The notes under the pieces are model-generated. The model was not told the DNA's origin, ran no database searches, and saw nothing but the letters and a program-made list of their open reading frames with translations. Positions 35,576 through 43,805 of a stretch of DNA of 64,000 bases are shown here, in pieces. The first letter of the stretch is position 1. Every line of letters begins with the position of its first letter. Both the position numbers and the translations under genes were made by a program. The stretch comes from Spirochaetota bacterium. GTDB lineage: Bacteria > Spirochaetota > UBA4802 > JAKQUI01. The DNA lies in assembly GCA_029562645.1 (NCBI GenBank), contig JAKQUI010000048.1, forward strand, positions 62,001 to 126,000, given 5' to 3'.

Positions 35576-38496
35576 GCCGTCCTCCCCGCCCGGTGGCGCA
35601 TCGCCCGCTCGCGTTCCTCGATGATGTCGAGAAATGCGCCCACCCGCGTCTCGAACCCCGCATGCGCCGTGTGCGAATCGACCTCGAGATAGCAGAAGGT
35701 GTGGCCCGACAGCTCGGTGCGCACCAGATGATAAATGCTCGCGTCCGGAAAGCAGGAAAAGCACGACACCAGGCAGATGTGAAGGCTGGGTTTACGCTTC
35801 ACGTGCTCGATCGCGTTGAGGATCTGCTGACCGTAATGCCACACATTGCGCTCGTAGACCGAATCGCCGATCGGCGGCAGCAGGTCCATCGGGATGGCGT
35901 GGTAGCCACGGCTGATGAGCTTGCGGGGAAGCGCGAGGTTCGCCTCGTTCGATCCGTACACATACGGACGTCCCGCGACGATGATCGCGGGCTCATCGCC
36001 AATCTCCTCGAGGACCGAGCGTCCCATCGCGGCGTATCGTCCACAGTACTCCCGCTGCCGATCACGGGCGACACGCGCCGCGTGAATCGCCGTCTTTTTC
36101 GAAACGCCGAGTCGTGCACCCATGCGAACGATCTCCTGCTCCGTGGTGGCCGTCAGGTGATCGGAAAACGCGATATGCGGCCGAAGCAGCGTATCATCGA
36201 GCCCCTCGAAGGCCGCCATCACAATATTGGCGATGGTCCCCGTATTGATGCACAGATACGAATGCAGATAGCCCTCCGGGATCGCGGCCTCGATCACATG
36301 CGGCAGGAGAATGTAATCGACCCCCGCGCGAAGCAGATCATCCACCGCGCCGTGGACGATCTCGCAGGGATAGCAGATATCGCCCATGGTCTTTTGGTTT
36401 CCTGCGCGGTTTTCGCTCGAGAGCGTGATATTGAAGCCAAGCTCGTGCGCCAACGCCGCGTAGTAGGGAAAATACTCGTATGTGCTCAACGCGAGAGGGA
36501 TGCCGATGGTCCCGCGCGGCCGTTCGAGCGGAGGCGGCGCGAACTCTTCGAACATGAGGCGGTTGCGGAGAGACACAAAATCTTTTGCGGTATCCCGCGC
36601 CGTGCTTGCATGGCGCTTGTTTTCGTACAGCGAGCACAAACCGCCGAAGGGATAGGTTGTATCGCGAACGATGATCCGCTTGATCTCGCAGCGATTTTCG
36701 CAGGCGGCGCAGGTGAACGGCGCGCCCGTCGTGATGGAGGTCTGCGCCATCTCGGAGAGCGACAGATTCGTCTCGGGAATCTCTCCGCGCGATACGCGCT
36801 CGCTCGCCATGAGCGCGGCGCCGACACAGCCCATCAGCTCCGGGTGTCGGGGGACGATGATGCGCCTGCCCGAGCGCGCCGCCATCGCGAGCGCCACCGC
36901 GCGATTGAGCGCCACGCCGCCCTGAAAGAGCACCGTCTCGCCGATGGGCCGGATGCCCACGATCCGCGATATGTAGTTATCCACGATGGAGTAGACGAGC
37001 CCGGCGATCACATCGTCCCGCGCGGCACCCTGCTGGAGGGCGTTGCGAAGGTCGGTGTTGATGAAGGCGGCGCAGCGTTCGCCGAAGGAGATCGGCCGGT
37101 CGCTCGCGATGGCGCGCCCGCTGATCTCGTGCACGGGAATGTTCATGTCGACCGAAATCGATTCCTCGAGAAAGCTCCCGGTGCCTGCGGAGCATCCCTC
37201 GTTCATCCCGTAATCGACGGGGACGCCGTCGATGAAGGAGATATATTTCGCGTCCTGACCGCCGATCTCGAAGACCGTATCAACGCCGCCGACCTCCGCC
37301 GACGCGGCGCGCGCATGTGCGAGAATCTCGTTAAACGCGAGGCAGTTGTTCAGATACACCGACACCATCTCGCGTCCGGAGCCGGTCGTCGCCGCCTGGA
37401 TGATCCGCACCGAGCGCCCCTCCGTGAGACGCGTCAATTCCTCGAGGCATCGCCGGGCTGCGTCAACCGGGTTCCCGTGCGTCCGTAGATAGCATGCCGC
37501 GCCAATCGAGCCGTCGGCGGAATTGTACAGGACCGCCTTGGTGGTTGTTGATCCGGCGTCGACGGCGAGAACATAGGGGTCGCCATCGATGATGCGCCGG
37601 TCCTCGGCGGAAACGACGCGGTAGTCGAGCAGGCCCTCCGACTCGCGAAGCGGACGAAGCTGGGTATAGGTGATGTGCGTTTCGCGGATGCGCCGGTCGG
37701 GAGGGACGACGGCGTCGACGCCGTCATGGTCACGGCACAGCAGATACGCGCCGAACGCCTCGAGGTACGGGCTCTCCGGCAGGATGCGGATCTCCGAGTC
37801 GGGGAGCTGTTCCTTGAGCGCGGAGACGAAGGGCTCGTTCAGCGAGACGCCGCCGGAAATCACAATGGTTCCTGCGGGCCACTGCGCCTGGTCGATCATG
37901 CGGCACACCTTGCGCGCGAGGTCCTCGATGAGCGAGCGGACGATGTCCTCGCGCGTGCACTCGCCCTTGTTGAGCTTGTGGGTGGAATCCGATTTGCAAT
38001 GAACGGAGCAGCGTGTCGCGAGATCGACGCGGGTGCCCGACGCCGAGGCCGCGATCCCCTCCTCCAGGCTGTAATCCATCCGCTGGAGCTGCTGGACGAT
38101 GAACTCGCCCGTCCCGGCGGCGCATTTTGTTGTCGAGAGGACGTTCTTCACGACGCCGCTTCGAAGCGTGTACACCGTGAATGTTTCGCCGCCGAGCGAC
38201 AGAAGAATGTCGGGCAATATCCCGTGATGCGCGAGGGCGCGCTCAAGACATTCGGTCTCCGGGCGGTACGGGAGGTCGAGCAGTTGTCGAGCGGTCTGTC
38301 CGGTCACGACATACCGTTGATTCCCGCCGGGCGATTCATCGGCGAAAAGCTCCCTGAGTTTCGTGCGCGGGTCGCCTTCGTGTCGGTGCGTCACGGCGGT
38401 CGTTCCGTCGGCGCCGTCGAGCACCCACTTGACCGATACCGCCCCGATTTCGATGCCCGTGCACGCAGTGTGCGTTTCGCGTTGCGCCATCATCAC
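35572..38496 (-). CDS. Tandem BadF/HgdC-type activase with DUF2229 domain (PlsA-like)
   Basis: A 974-residue protein with two ASKHA-fold activase domains (about 15-255 and 309-565). Each has the two cysteines that bridge the [4Fe-4S] cluster in HgdC dimers: Cys125 (KCAAGTGEF) with Cys163, and Cys435 (GCSAGTGSF) with Cys475. A cysteine cluster follows (Cys596, 599, 603, 621), then a DUF2229 domain (from about 663) with GDICYPCEIVHG and SCFSCFPDA. Such proteins use ATP to drive a low-potential electron into a partner reductase. The partner is the overlapping downstream gene. Similarity to plasmalogen synthase PlsA and to uncharacterised activases is equal by eye. The ATG lies 6 bp after the barrel gene. 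Confidence 0.87.
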   Translation of the reverse strand: MMMAQRETHTACTGIEIGAVSVKWVLDGADGTTAVTHRHEGDPRTKLRELFADESPGGNQRYVVTGQTARQLLDLPYRPETECLERALAHHGILPDILLSLGGETFTVYTLRSGVVKNVLSTTKCAAGTGEFIVQQLQRMDYSLEEGIAASASGTRVDLATRCSVHCKSDSTHKLNKGECTREDIVRSLIEDLARKVCRMIDQAQWPAGTIVISGGVSLNEPFVSALKEQLPDSEIRILPESPYLEAFGAYLLCRDHDGVDAVVPPDRRIRETHITYTQLRPLRESEGLLDYRVVSAEDRRIIDGDPYVLAVDAGSTTTKAVLYNSADGSIGAACYLRTHGNPVDAARRCLEELTRLTEGRSVRIIQAATTGSGREMVSVYLNNCLAFNEILAHARAASAEVGGVDTVFEIGGQDAKYISFIDGVPVDYGMNEGCSAGTGSFLEESISVDMNIPVHEISGRAIASDRPISFGERCAAFINTDLRNALQQGAARDDVIAGLVYSIVDNYISRIVGIRPIGETVLFQGGVALNRAVALAMAARSGRRIIVPRHPELMGCVGAALMASERVSRGEIPETNLSLSEMAQTSITTGAPFTCAACENRCEIKRIIVRDTTYPFGGLCSLYENKRHASTARDTAKDFVSLRNRLMFEEFAPPPLERPRGTIGIPLALSTYEYFPYYAALAHELGFNITLSSENRAGNQKTMGDICYPCEIVHGAVDDLLRAGVDYILLPHVIEAAIPEGYLHSYLCINTGTIANIVMAAFEGLDDTLLRPHIAFSDHLTATTEQEIVRMGARLGVSKKTAIHAARVARDRQREYCGRYAAMGRSVLEEIGDEPAIIVAGRPYVYGSNEANLALPRKLISRGYHAIPMDLLPPIGDSVYERNVWHYGQQILNAIEHVKRKPSLHICLVSCFSCFPDASIYHLVRTELSGHTFCYLEVDSHTAHAGFETRVGAFLDIIEERERAMRHRAGRTA

Positions 38497-38502
38497 CCCG
38501 GC

Positions 38503-39882
38503 CTAGAAAGACTTTTGGATATACGCAAGTCCCATGATCCGCTGCATGAGCGTCCCAAACTCCGATGTACTGCCGCCCCAATTGATGAAGACCCGCGCGC
38601 CGAACTCAGCCTCGCCGTTGTCGAAGCGGTAAGCGCCGCCCGGGACCAGCAGGCCGCTCCCGTCCTCGATATTGTGCACGTATTCGATGCCCAGCGTGAG
38701 GTCGGTGAGGATGACGTTTTGCAGCGACAGCATGGAATAGGCATACTGGCGCGAGTTCTTGAACATCCGGTAATAGGACAACGCCAGGAAGTGGTGATAC
38801 TTCGCGTTGGCCGGATCGACCGTGCGCACGTGGTCGAGATAATCGCAGTAGCGCTCGTAGTCTGTTCGCGACCAGTTGTCCTCATCGTAATAGTACTCGA
38901 GCGCGAACTCGATCCCATCGATCCATTTCGTCTCGGTGAAATTGTACACGGCGCGACCGCCCGCGACCCCGGCGAAATACCCGTCCCGGTCCATGTCGCG
39001 GACCACGTAGGTCTCCTGATCGTCCGGCACCACGCGGGAGCGGGAGGAATCGAACTTGTAGAGCCCCTGGGCGTAGAGCGTGAGCGAGAGGTCGCGCACC
39101 GGGGAGAACGCGTATTCGAGGTTGAGACCGTAGACGGGTCGGGACTCGGACTGGACCTGGGCGAAGTAAAATCCCGAGATTCGGTCGTGGCTGAACGAGA
39201 GCTTCGCGATCCCCGGGACGTTCTGCGGCTTGTTGGTGTCGCCGTATCGGACCACGCCGATGAGTTCGAGCTGCAGGTAGCTCTCGAAGGGAATGGACAG
39301 GTTCAGCATCGGGTTGCCCTCGGCCTCGTCGAGGGGCCGCAGCGGATCGCGGTGATAGTTGATGACGTCGATGGGAAAGAAGAACATGCTGCTTCCCCAC
39401 TTGACATATTGCTTTCCGGCGCGCACCGAGAAGTGTTTGTGATGCGCGTCGATGTAGATCTCCTTGAGGAAGATCTTGTCGTTGGATTCCGCGGTGCCGT
39501 TGATCTGATTGTTCTGGCTCCGCGTCTGGGTGTTGGGATTCTGCTGTTGGTCCGAAAAATCGGGCGTTGGCATGAACCGGACCGGATACGACTGTCCTTC
39601 GAGCTTGATGACGCCGGTCGCCGATTCCCCCACCGGGCTCTTAAGGGTGACCGTGCCCCGGATGAAATTTTGCACCTTGTTGAGCTCGTATATATCGTCG
39701 GGATTGAGCGGCGACTTCGTGTTGATGTCCTGATAGTCCCCCTCGAGATACACGAACCCGCGCACGTCGATCGCCTGCGTCGCCCGGACCGACCCGAAGA
39801 GTACGACGGCGACGAGGCACGCGCCGATGAGCGAGCGCCCGGGCCCCCTACTCCCCGCCGAGGAATTTCGCGTTGTTCTCAT
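38503..39882 (-). CDS. Outer-membrane beta-barrel protein
   Basis: About 459 residues: a basic N-terminus and signal peptide (hydrophobic SLIGACLVAVVLFGSV, cut near ATQA), then a long series of alternating aromatic strands (FVYLEGDYQD, FSVRAGKQYVKWG, LQLELIGVVRYG) ending in IQKSF. The terminal Phe is a hallmark of BAM-inserted barrels. Strand count suggests 14-18, comparable to DUF1302-type barrels. The ATG lies in the last 35 bp of the LolA-like gene. Position next to a LolA-like carrier and an ABC transporter suggests it receives or exports a lipid; the substrate is unknown. Confidence 0.8.
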   Translation of the reverse strand: MRTTRNSSAGSRGPGRSLIGACLVAVVLFGSVRATQAIDVRGFVYLEGDYQDINTKSPLNPDDIYELNKVQNFIRGTVTLKSPVGESATGVIKLEGQSYPVRFMPTPDFSDQQQNPNTQTRSQNNQINGTAESNDKIFLKEIYIDAHHKHFSVRAGKQYVKWGSSMFFFPIDVINYHRDPLRPLDEAEGNPMLNLSIPFESYLQLELIGVVRYGDTNKPQNVPGIAKLSFSHDRISGFYFAQVQSESRPVYGLNLEYAFSPVRDLSLTLYAQGLYKFDSSRSRVVPDDQETYVVRDMDRDGYFAGVAGGRAVYNFTETKWIDGIEFALEYYYDEDNWSRTDYERYCDYLDHVRTVDPANAKYHHFLALSYYRMFKNSRQYAYSMLSLQNVILTDLTLGIEYVHNIEDGSGLLVPGGAYRFDNGEAEFGARVFINWGGSTSEFGTLMQRIMGLAYIQKSF

Positions 39883-40579
39883 TAAAATATTTTTCCGGAA
39901 CGTCGCCGAGGACCCTGACGTCCTCGAAGGTGACCAGCGAATGGCGCTCCTTGAGCGGTTCGTAGAAGTCCTGGACCAGATAGGCGGTAACATTGTTCTG
40001 CGTTCGGATTTCCTTGACATCGCTCATCTTCATGAGGATGCCGGAGAGCGCGTAATATTCCCGCTTCTTTGGCAGCATCGTTTTACGGTCGATGGTGAGC
40101 ACGATCTTCGCATAACCCTCGTGGCCCGGCTTCGGGACCAGCGTGAGCACATAGGTGTCGGGATTCACTTTCGTCTCTTTCACGTTGTAATCGTAGGACA
40201 GCTCGGTGGCCATGATGTCGCCATAGTTGACCATCGTCCCCATGAAGGTCGAGTGATAGGCCATCTTCATGAGGCGCTTGTTGGTGGTGTAGTAGCTCCA
40301 CACCACGTTCCCCCGGCGCAGGTGGACCGACCCGGCGATCCGCTTCGGCTCGCGCACGATGATCACGTTGCGGTCGTTCCCCTTCTTGTAGCCCTTCGCC
40401 ACGTTCACGCTCGTCTTCTTGCTCTGGTCCTCGGTCTTGATCGTGATGATGTACGAACAGATCCGCGGGATGAAGCGGCTGTCGGATATCTTGAGGATCT
40501 CGTCCCCTGACATGCCATGCGCCGGCAGCCCCAGGGCGCAGATGGCGAAAAGCGCGACGGTCTTCGTGATGTTCATCAT
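39848..40579 (-). CDS. LolA-like outer-membrane lipoprotein-sorting protein
   Basis: A 243-residue periplasmic protein: signal peptide (about 1-22) and a LolA/LppX-type half-barrel (ICSYIITIKTED, VVWSYYTTNKRLMKM, YVLTLVPKPGHEGYAKIVLTIDRKTMLPKKREYY). This matches COG2834 sorting proteins that typically sit beside FtsX-type ABC transporters or MMPL pumps and carry lipids or lipoproteins across the periplasm. It lies downstream of the two permease genes and overlaps the barrel gene, giving inner-membrane, periplasmic and outer-membrane parts in one operon. Confidence 0.85.
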   Translation of the reverse strand: MMNITKTVALFAICALGLPAHGMSGDEILKISDSRFIPRICSYIITIKTEDQSKKTSVNVAKGYKKGNDRNVIIVREPKRIAGSVHLRRGNVVWSYYTTNKRLMKMAYHSTFMGTMVNYGDIMATELSYDYNVKETKVNPDTYVLTLVPKPGHEGYAKIVLTIDRKTMLPKKREYYALSGILMKMSDVKEIRTQNNVTAYLVQDFYEPLKERHSLVTFEDVRVLGDVPEKYFNENNAKFLGGE

Positions 40580-40693
40580 ACCGTATACCTCGTGTTTTTC
40601 GGGCGTGCGGCCCGCATCGAATGGTTAATCAAGAGAAACATTCCGCACGGGACCGGCGAACTCGCCGACGCCCATGCGACCGCGCGCGGTTCG

Positions 40694-41857
40694 CTAGTAG
40701 CTGAACGGCGTCGATTTTATGATGCGCCTGATCGGCGGCATGCTGCAAACGATCACGCACAGGAAGAGCACCACCGGAATGAGCGCAAGGTCCCCCACGC
40801 CGATCTTCGCGATGAGCGGCATGCGAAAGGTTATGGAGAACTTGAGCAGCACATTGCCCGCGTCGGAGAGAAACGACGTGACGTAGCCCAGCCCGATCCC
40901 CAGCACCACGCCCGCGGCCGCGATGAGCACGTACTCCATGATCATGACCGAAAGCACTTCGCGGTCCTTCATCCCCAGCGAGACGAAGGTCCAGATCTCC
41001 TTACGGCGCCGCCACGAGTACATCCACACGATGGCCCCGACGACCGCTCCCACCAGCGGGAGAATCACGATGAATACGATCATCCGGCCCGCGCCCAGGA
41101 TCACGTTGAATATCTCCAGCTTGTCGAGCGGATGATACACCGTCCAGGAGTCCTTCACGCCGATGCCGTTTTTCGCGAAAAGCTCGGTGATGCGGTCGAA
41201 GGTCGCCTTGACCGCGGCGCGCTCGCCGAGCCGGTCGCCGAGGTACACATACACCATGTTCACGTGCTCTGACGAATTGACCAGCAGGTTCATGCTCTCC
41301 TCGGTCACGATGAAGCCGTTGAGCACTGTTTTGGCCGGGTCGGCGCGGTTGATGCCGCTCACGGTGTACTTGAGCGTATTGATGATCTTGTCCGGCGTGG
41401 TCGTGGTGATGTGGAAGGTGTCGCCCACCTTGAACTCGCTCTCGGCGTAGATCTCGGAGAGGAGCGCCTCGTCGGGCCGCGTGGGCACCGTTCCGACCGC
41501 CGGTCGCAGGTACTTCCCGATCGCGCCGCGGTTTTGCCCCGTTATCTCGATCACGCGGATGATGCTGCTCTTCTTCGGATTGTCGAAGATCGCGTTCACC
41601 TCGCGCTCGTAGACGATCTTCGCCGCGGGCACGTCCTTCAGGATGCGCGCGAGATCGCCGCGCTTCGCGTAATTGACGAAGAACACCATGTCGCCGTAGC
41701 TGTCGCGGAAGGTCTCCACGAGAACGCCGTCGAGATAGTTGCTGAAGCCGAACATCCAGAAGGTGGACAGCACGGCGATGGTGAAGACGGACATGAGCAC
41801 GATGGAGGACCACCGGTGCTTGATCGCGTTGCGGTAGGCCAGTTTGAGGCGTATCAT
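40694..41857 (-). CDS. FtsX/LolC-type ABC transporter permease, subunit 2
   Basis: A 387-residue permease with one membrane helix at about 18-40, a large periplasmic domain (about 45-265) and three helices in the C-terminal half (about 270-295, 315-345, 355-380), the MacB/LolCE layout. The periplasmic part has MacB-like pattern YRPAVGT/EALLSEIYAESEFKVGD. Its start overlaps the previous permease by 4 bp. Together with that permease and the ATPase it forms a heteromeric mechanotransmission transporter rather than a classical importer. Confidence 0.9.
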   Translation of the reverse strand: MIRLKLAYRNAIKHRWSSIVLMSVFTIAVLSTFWMFGFSNYLDGVLVETFRDSYGDMVFFVNYAKRGDLARILKDVPAAKIVYEREVNAIFDNPKKSSIIRVIEITGQNRGAIGKYLRPAVGTVPTRPDEALLSEIYAESEFKVGDTFHITTTTPDKIINTLKYTVSGINRADPAKTVLNGFIVTEESMNLLVNSSEHVNMVYVYLGDRLGERAAVKATFDRITELFAKNGIGVKDSWTVYHPLDKLEIFNVILGAGRMIVFIVILPLVGAVVGAIVWMYSWRRRKEIWTFVSLGMKDREVLSVMIMEYVLIAAAGVVLGIGLGYVTSFLSDAGNVLLKFSITFRMPLIAKIGVGDLALIPVVLFLCVIVCSMPPIRRIIKSTPFSY

Positions 41858-43110
41858 AGCTCGCCCTCCCTGAAGGTGTCCACCGGATTGATGCGCGTGG
41901 AAAGATAGATCGGGTAGAGCGCCGAGACCAGCATGGTGACGACGATGGTGACATAGGTGGGCAGCACCGACTTCCCGACCAGCCCCATGTAGAAGCGGTT
42001 GCCCGCGAACAAGACGCTCGACTCGCCGAAATCGACGCCCATCGACATGGCAGCCGAGAGGCCGAGGTAGATCACGATTGAAATGATCACCGCGACGGTC
42101 GAAAAGGTGACGAGCTCGGAGACCAGGAGCGTGACCACCCAGCGCGCGCGCCCGCCGATGGCGATGATGGTGCCGATCTCCTTCTGCCGCTCGAAGAAGC
42201 TGATCATGTTGATGTTCAGGGTGGATACCACCAAAATGGTGAGGATGATCACGCCAAGAAATCCGCCCAGAAAATGCAGAAAGTCGACCGTCCCGAAGAT
42301 GATCGCGAAGATCTCCTCGCCGTACATGAACTCCATCTTGTGCTTTTTCGCGATTGATCGCACGGCGGAGGAATGCCGCTCGTCGAAGTCCCAGATGGCG
42401 ATTTCGGTCGCGCGGTCCGGCTCGACACCCAGAAGGGTCGTGAGTTGCCGGTACGGCACCAACACGAGCGGGAAGATGCGCAGGTAGGCCTTGTCCTGGA
42501 TGTTCGATCCCTCTTTTTGGAAATAGATGCCGGTCACGGTGAAGGTGTACGGGTAATTGCCGTTATCGACGTCGCGCAGGAAGACGGTGATCTCGTCGCC
42601 GACCTTGAGTTTGAGAAAATCCGCGTATTCCTTCCAGATGAGCGCACCGTTCGGGTTCGACGGATCGTACTTCCCCTGGACGATGTCCATGTTCGTGAGC
42701 TTTTTCAGCTCGGCGTCCATGTCCATCCCGATCACCGTGCAGAGGGTGTTCTCGAACTCGCCCTTGTCGCGGTTGTACACCACTGCGCCGAGCTTCACGC
42801 GGCGCGCGTACTCGACCTTGTTCTCGTCCAAATACCGCGTAAGCTCGTCCGGGATATATGCGTCGGGAAGATAATACGACGAAAAGCTGTAGTCTCGATC
42901 GAGTCCCGCATAGGCCGTGACGTGGTAGTGCCCGAGGAAGGTCTTGCCCAGAAAGCCGCGCCAACCGAGCTCGGAGTTCTTCGAGAGCGAGGCCGAAAAG
43001 AAGAACGCGAGGCTGGAGAGTAAAATCATCACTCCCGTCAGGACGTTCTTTACCGGGTGACGGCGGATGTTCCGCAGGGAGAGCTTCAGGATGTGCTGAA
43101 CCCATTGCAT
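41854..43110 (-). CDS. FtsX/LolE-type ABC transporter permease, subunit 1
   Basis: A 418-residue permease: an N-terminal helix (about 21-40, NVLTGVMILLSSLAFFFSA), a periplasmic MacB_PCD-like domain (about 45-275) and three C-terminal helices (about 285-315, 330-360, 380-405). The cytoplasmic loop FFERQKEIGTIIAIGG resembles the coupling motif of LolC/E and FtsX, which contacts the ATPase. It overlaps the next permease (ATGA) and follows the ATPase by 10 bp. Distinct in sequence from its partner, so the complex is likely a LolCE-like heterodimer. Confidence 0.9.
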   Translation of the reverse strand: MQWVQHILKLSLRNIRRHPVKNVLTGVMILLSSLAFFFSASLSKNSELGWRGFLGKTFLGHYHVTAYAGLDRDYSFSSYYLPDAYIPDELTRYLDENKVEYARRVKLGAVVYNRDKGEFENTLCTVIGMDMDAELKKLTNMDIVQGKYDPSNPNGALIWKEYADFLKLKVGDEITVFLRDVDNGNYPYTFTVTGIYFQKEGSNIQDKAYLRIFPLVLVPYRQLTTLLGVEPDRATEIAIWDFDERHSSAVRSIAKKHKMEFMYGEEIFAIIFGTVDFLHFLGGFLGVIILTILVVSTLNINMISFFERQKEIGTIIAIGGRARWVVTLLVSELVTFSTVAVIISIVIYLGLSAAMSMGVDFGESSVLFAGNRFYMGLVGKSVLPTYVTIVVTMLVSALYPIYLSTRINPVDTFREGEL

Positions 43111-43120
43111 CGCGTCACCC

Positions 43121-43792
43121 TCAGTTCGCCAGCGCGCCGTCTTTCAGGCGGTGGATGCTCGTGGCGTATTCGGTGATCGACTGGTCATGCGTCGAAAAGA
43201 CGAAGGTGACCTGCTCCTCGTCGTTGAGCTGGCGCATGAGGCGGACGATCTGGCGCGCGGTCTCCGAATCGAGATTGGCGGTCGGTTCGTCGGCCAGCAC
43301 GATCTGCGGCTTGGTCACCAGCGCACGGGCGATCGCGACCCGCTGCCGCTGTCCGCCCGAGAGCTCATCGGGTTTGTGGTTCACATACTCCGTGAGGCCA
43401 ACCTCCCCGATAAGCCGCATGATCCGGTCCTTTTTGTCCGCTTCCGAAATTTTTTCCTTCTTAATGTACAGCGGGAACTCAATGTTCTCGTACACGTTAA
43501 GGACCGGAATCAGATTGAACGACTGGAAGATGAATCCGATGGCGCTCGCCCGCAGGTCGGCGAGGCTGTTCCGGTCGAGTGAAATCACATTGGTGCCGTT
43601 GATGACGACCTCGCCGTCGTTGGGACGGTCGAGACAGCCGACGATGTTCAGCAAGGTGCTCTTCCCGCTGCCGGAGGGACCCATCACACAGACGAAATCG
43701 CCCTTCCGGATTTCCAGCGAAACACCGCGAAGCGCGTGCACCTCGGTCTTGCCGAGGGTGTAGGTTTTCTTGACGTTTTTCAGCGCAATCAT
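43121..43792 (-). CDS. LolD/MacB-type ABC transporter ATPase
   Basis: A 223-residue ATPase with Walker A GPSGSGKST (38-46), Q-loop in FIFQSFNLIPVL, signature LSGGQ (144-148), Walker B IVLADEP and the family D-loop/H-loop region FSTHDQS. FQSFNLIPVLNVYENIE is typical for the LolD/MacB/FtsE branch. It energises the two permeases encoded directly downstream. The role is probably lipid or lipoprotein extraction from the inner membrane, given the LolA-like gene in the same operon. Confidence 0.95.
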   Translation of the reverse strand: MIALKNVKKTYTLGKTEVHALRGVSLEIRKGDFVCVMGPSGSGKSTLLNIVGCLDRPNDGEVVINGTNVISLDRNSLADLRASAIGFIFQSFNLIPVLNVYENIEFPLYIKKEKISEADKKDRIMRLIGEVGLTEYVNHKPDELSGGQRQRVAIARALVTKPQIVLADEPTANLDSETARQIVRLMRQLNDEEQVTFVFSTHDQSITEYATSIHRLKDGALAN

Positions 43793-43805
43793 GCCTGCCA
43801 GCCCC

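Noticed and set aside
35593-37488. 631-codon open frame on the plus strand
   Set aside because: Antisense to the activase gene, whose cysteine motifs are clear; no motif on this strand.
37675-39885. 736-codon open frame on the plus strand
   Set aside because: Antisense to the activase and barrel genes, crosses their boundary and shows no recognisable domain.
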